From positions 1 through 6,374 of the forward strand of contig JAJRTX010000315.1 in assembly GCA_021545665.1 (NCBI GenBank): 6,374 nt of DNA. The letters are read 5' to 3'. Below, piece by piece: positions 5,232 through 6,374 of this stretch (its first letter is position 1; every line of letters starts with the position of its first letter). A program made the translations under genes and the position numbers. The notes beneath the pieces were generated by a model. That model made no database searches and was not told the origin of the DNA. It saw only the letters and a program-made list of their open reading frames with translations. The DNA comes from Zetaproteobacteria bacterium. Lineage in GTDB: Bacteria > Pseudomonadota > Zetaproteobacteria > Mariprofundales > Mariprofundaceae.

Positions 5232-6374
5232 TTACTGTCGCCAGCTTTCCAGAATATCCATACATATTTGATTCATTTCAATAGCGCGTGCCTCGGTTGC
5301 GGCCTCGTTGTAGCAGCGCAGTTCAGGGGCATTGCCGGATGGGCGCAGGTGAACCACTTCCTCAGAGGTAAAGGTAATGCGTATGCCGTCGGTGGCATCG
5401 ATAGCAATTACTGTTCCAAATTCAGCCCCGAGCAGATTCTCGGCAGCCGCCATATCTCTGGCCTGATCACCCGAATTCAGAGCGGCGAGACGTGACTGGC
5501 TGAGTTCGGTCGGAAATGCTTTCAATCTGCCGCTGCTGGTGAAACGCTGTGGCAACCGGGCCAGAAGGCCGGAAATGGTCTCATTGGCCTGTGCCGCAAG
5601 AATAATAATGGTCAGTGGCACAATCATCGCATCCCGTGTTGGCAGGGCAGAGAGTTTGCGACCTTCTACTGTAATATCGCTGGCAGTGAGAAAACCGCCG
5701 TTGGCTTCATATCCGACGACATTTTCAGCACCTTCGACCATGGCTGAATCCATAGCCGAAATAACGAAGGGAGAGCCGATGCGGGTTCTGTCGATGCGTT
5801 CAAACCAGCCGCTCTTTTCCACCGCGCTGTTGCAACTGACCGGCGTAGCCACGCAATCTGCCCCCAGATAACGGGCGCAGAGGATTCCGGCCACATCACC
5901 ACGTAGCCAGTTACCCTTCTCATCGCTGATCAACGGTCTGTCACCATCGCCATCGGCGGATACAATACAGTCAAAGTTCGATTCGGCTGCCCATAAATGC
6001 GCCAGTTCCACATCTTCAGGTCGAATTGCTTCGGTATCGACAGGAATAAATTTCTCTGAACGGCCCAAAGTAGTCACTTCCGCTCCCAATCCTTTTAAGA
6101 TTTCAGCCATCATATCGCGAGCCACTGTACTGTGCTGATAAACTGCAATGCATTTTTCACTTAAACAGTTTGGCGGGAAAAAATCGAGATAACGCTGCAC
6201 GAATACACGGTATGCTGCCTGTTCTACAGCAGGCAGTTCATAAGCCTGATTTGCCTGTCCGCTGATATTGAACAGGTCTGTTGCAATTGAGACTTCAGAT
6301 GCACTGAGTTCCTGCTCATCATTCTTGAGCACCTCACCTTCAGGCTTGTAAAATTTGATACCATTGCGGTCATC
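5232..6374 (-). CDS. Phosphomannomutase-like sugar phosphomutase, 5' end outside window
   Basis: An alpha-D-phosphohexomutase of a different subfamily from the AlgC-type gene. The frame is open to the right edge, giving 380 visible codons; the first residues, DDRNGIKFYKPEGE, are those that follow the phosphoserine loop (typically TGSHIP) in NoeK/ManB-like phosphomannomutases, so domain 1 with the catalytic serine is just outside. A GTG at 6332 is internal, not the start. Visible motifs: metal loop DGDGDRP (bases 5934-5954); sugar-binding loop GYEANGGF (5691-5714) in place of the GEMSGH type; phosphate-binding loop RPSGNAPELR (5316-5345). The protein presumably supplies mannose-1-phosphate or a related sugar phosphate for surface glycans; substrate cannot be fixed from sequence. 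It is the first visible gene of a probable operon with yceH, gloA and the CWC gene. Names such as manB or noeK would be plausible but unproven. Confidence 0.9.
   Translation of the reverse strand, partial: DDRNGIKFYKPEGEVLKNDEQELSASEVSIATDLFNISGQANQAYELPAVEQAAYRVFVQRYLDFFPPNCLSEKCIAVYQHSTVARDMMAEILKGLGAEVTTLGRSEKFIPVDTEAIRPEDVELAHLWAAESNFDCIVSADGDGDRPLISDEKGNWLRGDVAGILCARYLGADCVATPVSCNSAVEKSGWFERIDRTRIGSPFVISAMDSAMVEGAENVVGYEANGGFLTASDITVEGRKLSALPTRDAMIVPLTIIILAAQANETISGLLARLPQRFTSSGRLKAFPTELSQSRLAALNSGDQARDMAAAENLLGAEFGTVIAIDATDGIRITFTSEEVVHLRPSGNAPELRCYNEAATEARAIEMNQICMDILESWRQ

Noticed and set aside
5232..6332. GTG at 6332 as the start of the second phosphomutase
   Set aside because: The frame stays open to the window edge and the upstream codons encode the conserved DDRNGIKFY block, so the gene is cut by the window and GTG encodes an internal valine.

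Overview
The window is an ordinary-looking chromosomal segment with balanced base composition. The protein families present (an AlgC-type sugar phosphomutase, Rep helicase, YceH, short nickel-type GloA) suggest a proteobacterium, most likely a gammaproteobacterium. I cannot name a genus from the sequence alone. No CRISPR array, tRNA, rRNA or phage gene is visible.

Left edge (1 to about 369): the 5' part of a dead IS630-type insertion sequence, read on the minus strand. It has an in-frame amber stop and no usable start. It lies just beyond the 3' end of algC. Region 370-1740 (minus): a full-length phosphomannomutase/phosphoglucomutase of the AlgC type, starting at GTG. Region 1845-3818 (plus): the Rep DNA helicase, transcribed divergently from algC across a gap of about 100 bases.

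Right half (minus strand, read from the right edge leftwards): a second sugar phosphomutase from a different subfamily, cut by the window edge; then yceH; then gloA; then a small cysteine-rich CWC protein. Spacings are 35 bases between the phosphomutase and yceH, about 100 bases between yceH and gloA, and a 23-base overlap between gloA and the CWC gene. This looks like one transcription unit, and it converges on rep with only 6 bases between the stop codons.

Functionally these are housekeeping genes: activated-sugar supply for surface polysaccharides (two phosphomutases), replication-fork progression (Rep), methylglyoxal detoxification (GloA), and two proteins of unknown role (YceH, CWC). I see no evidence for a new multi-gene system. 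The points most worth checking are the gloA start, where a well-placed ribosome binding site precedes ATC instead of ATG; 10-base-periodic repeats in both intergenic gaps of the right-hand operon; and two lysine replacements near the active site of the AlgC-type enzyme.
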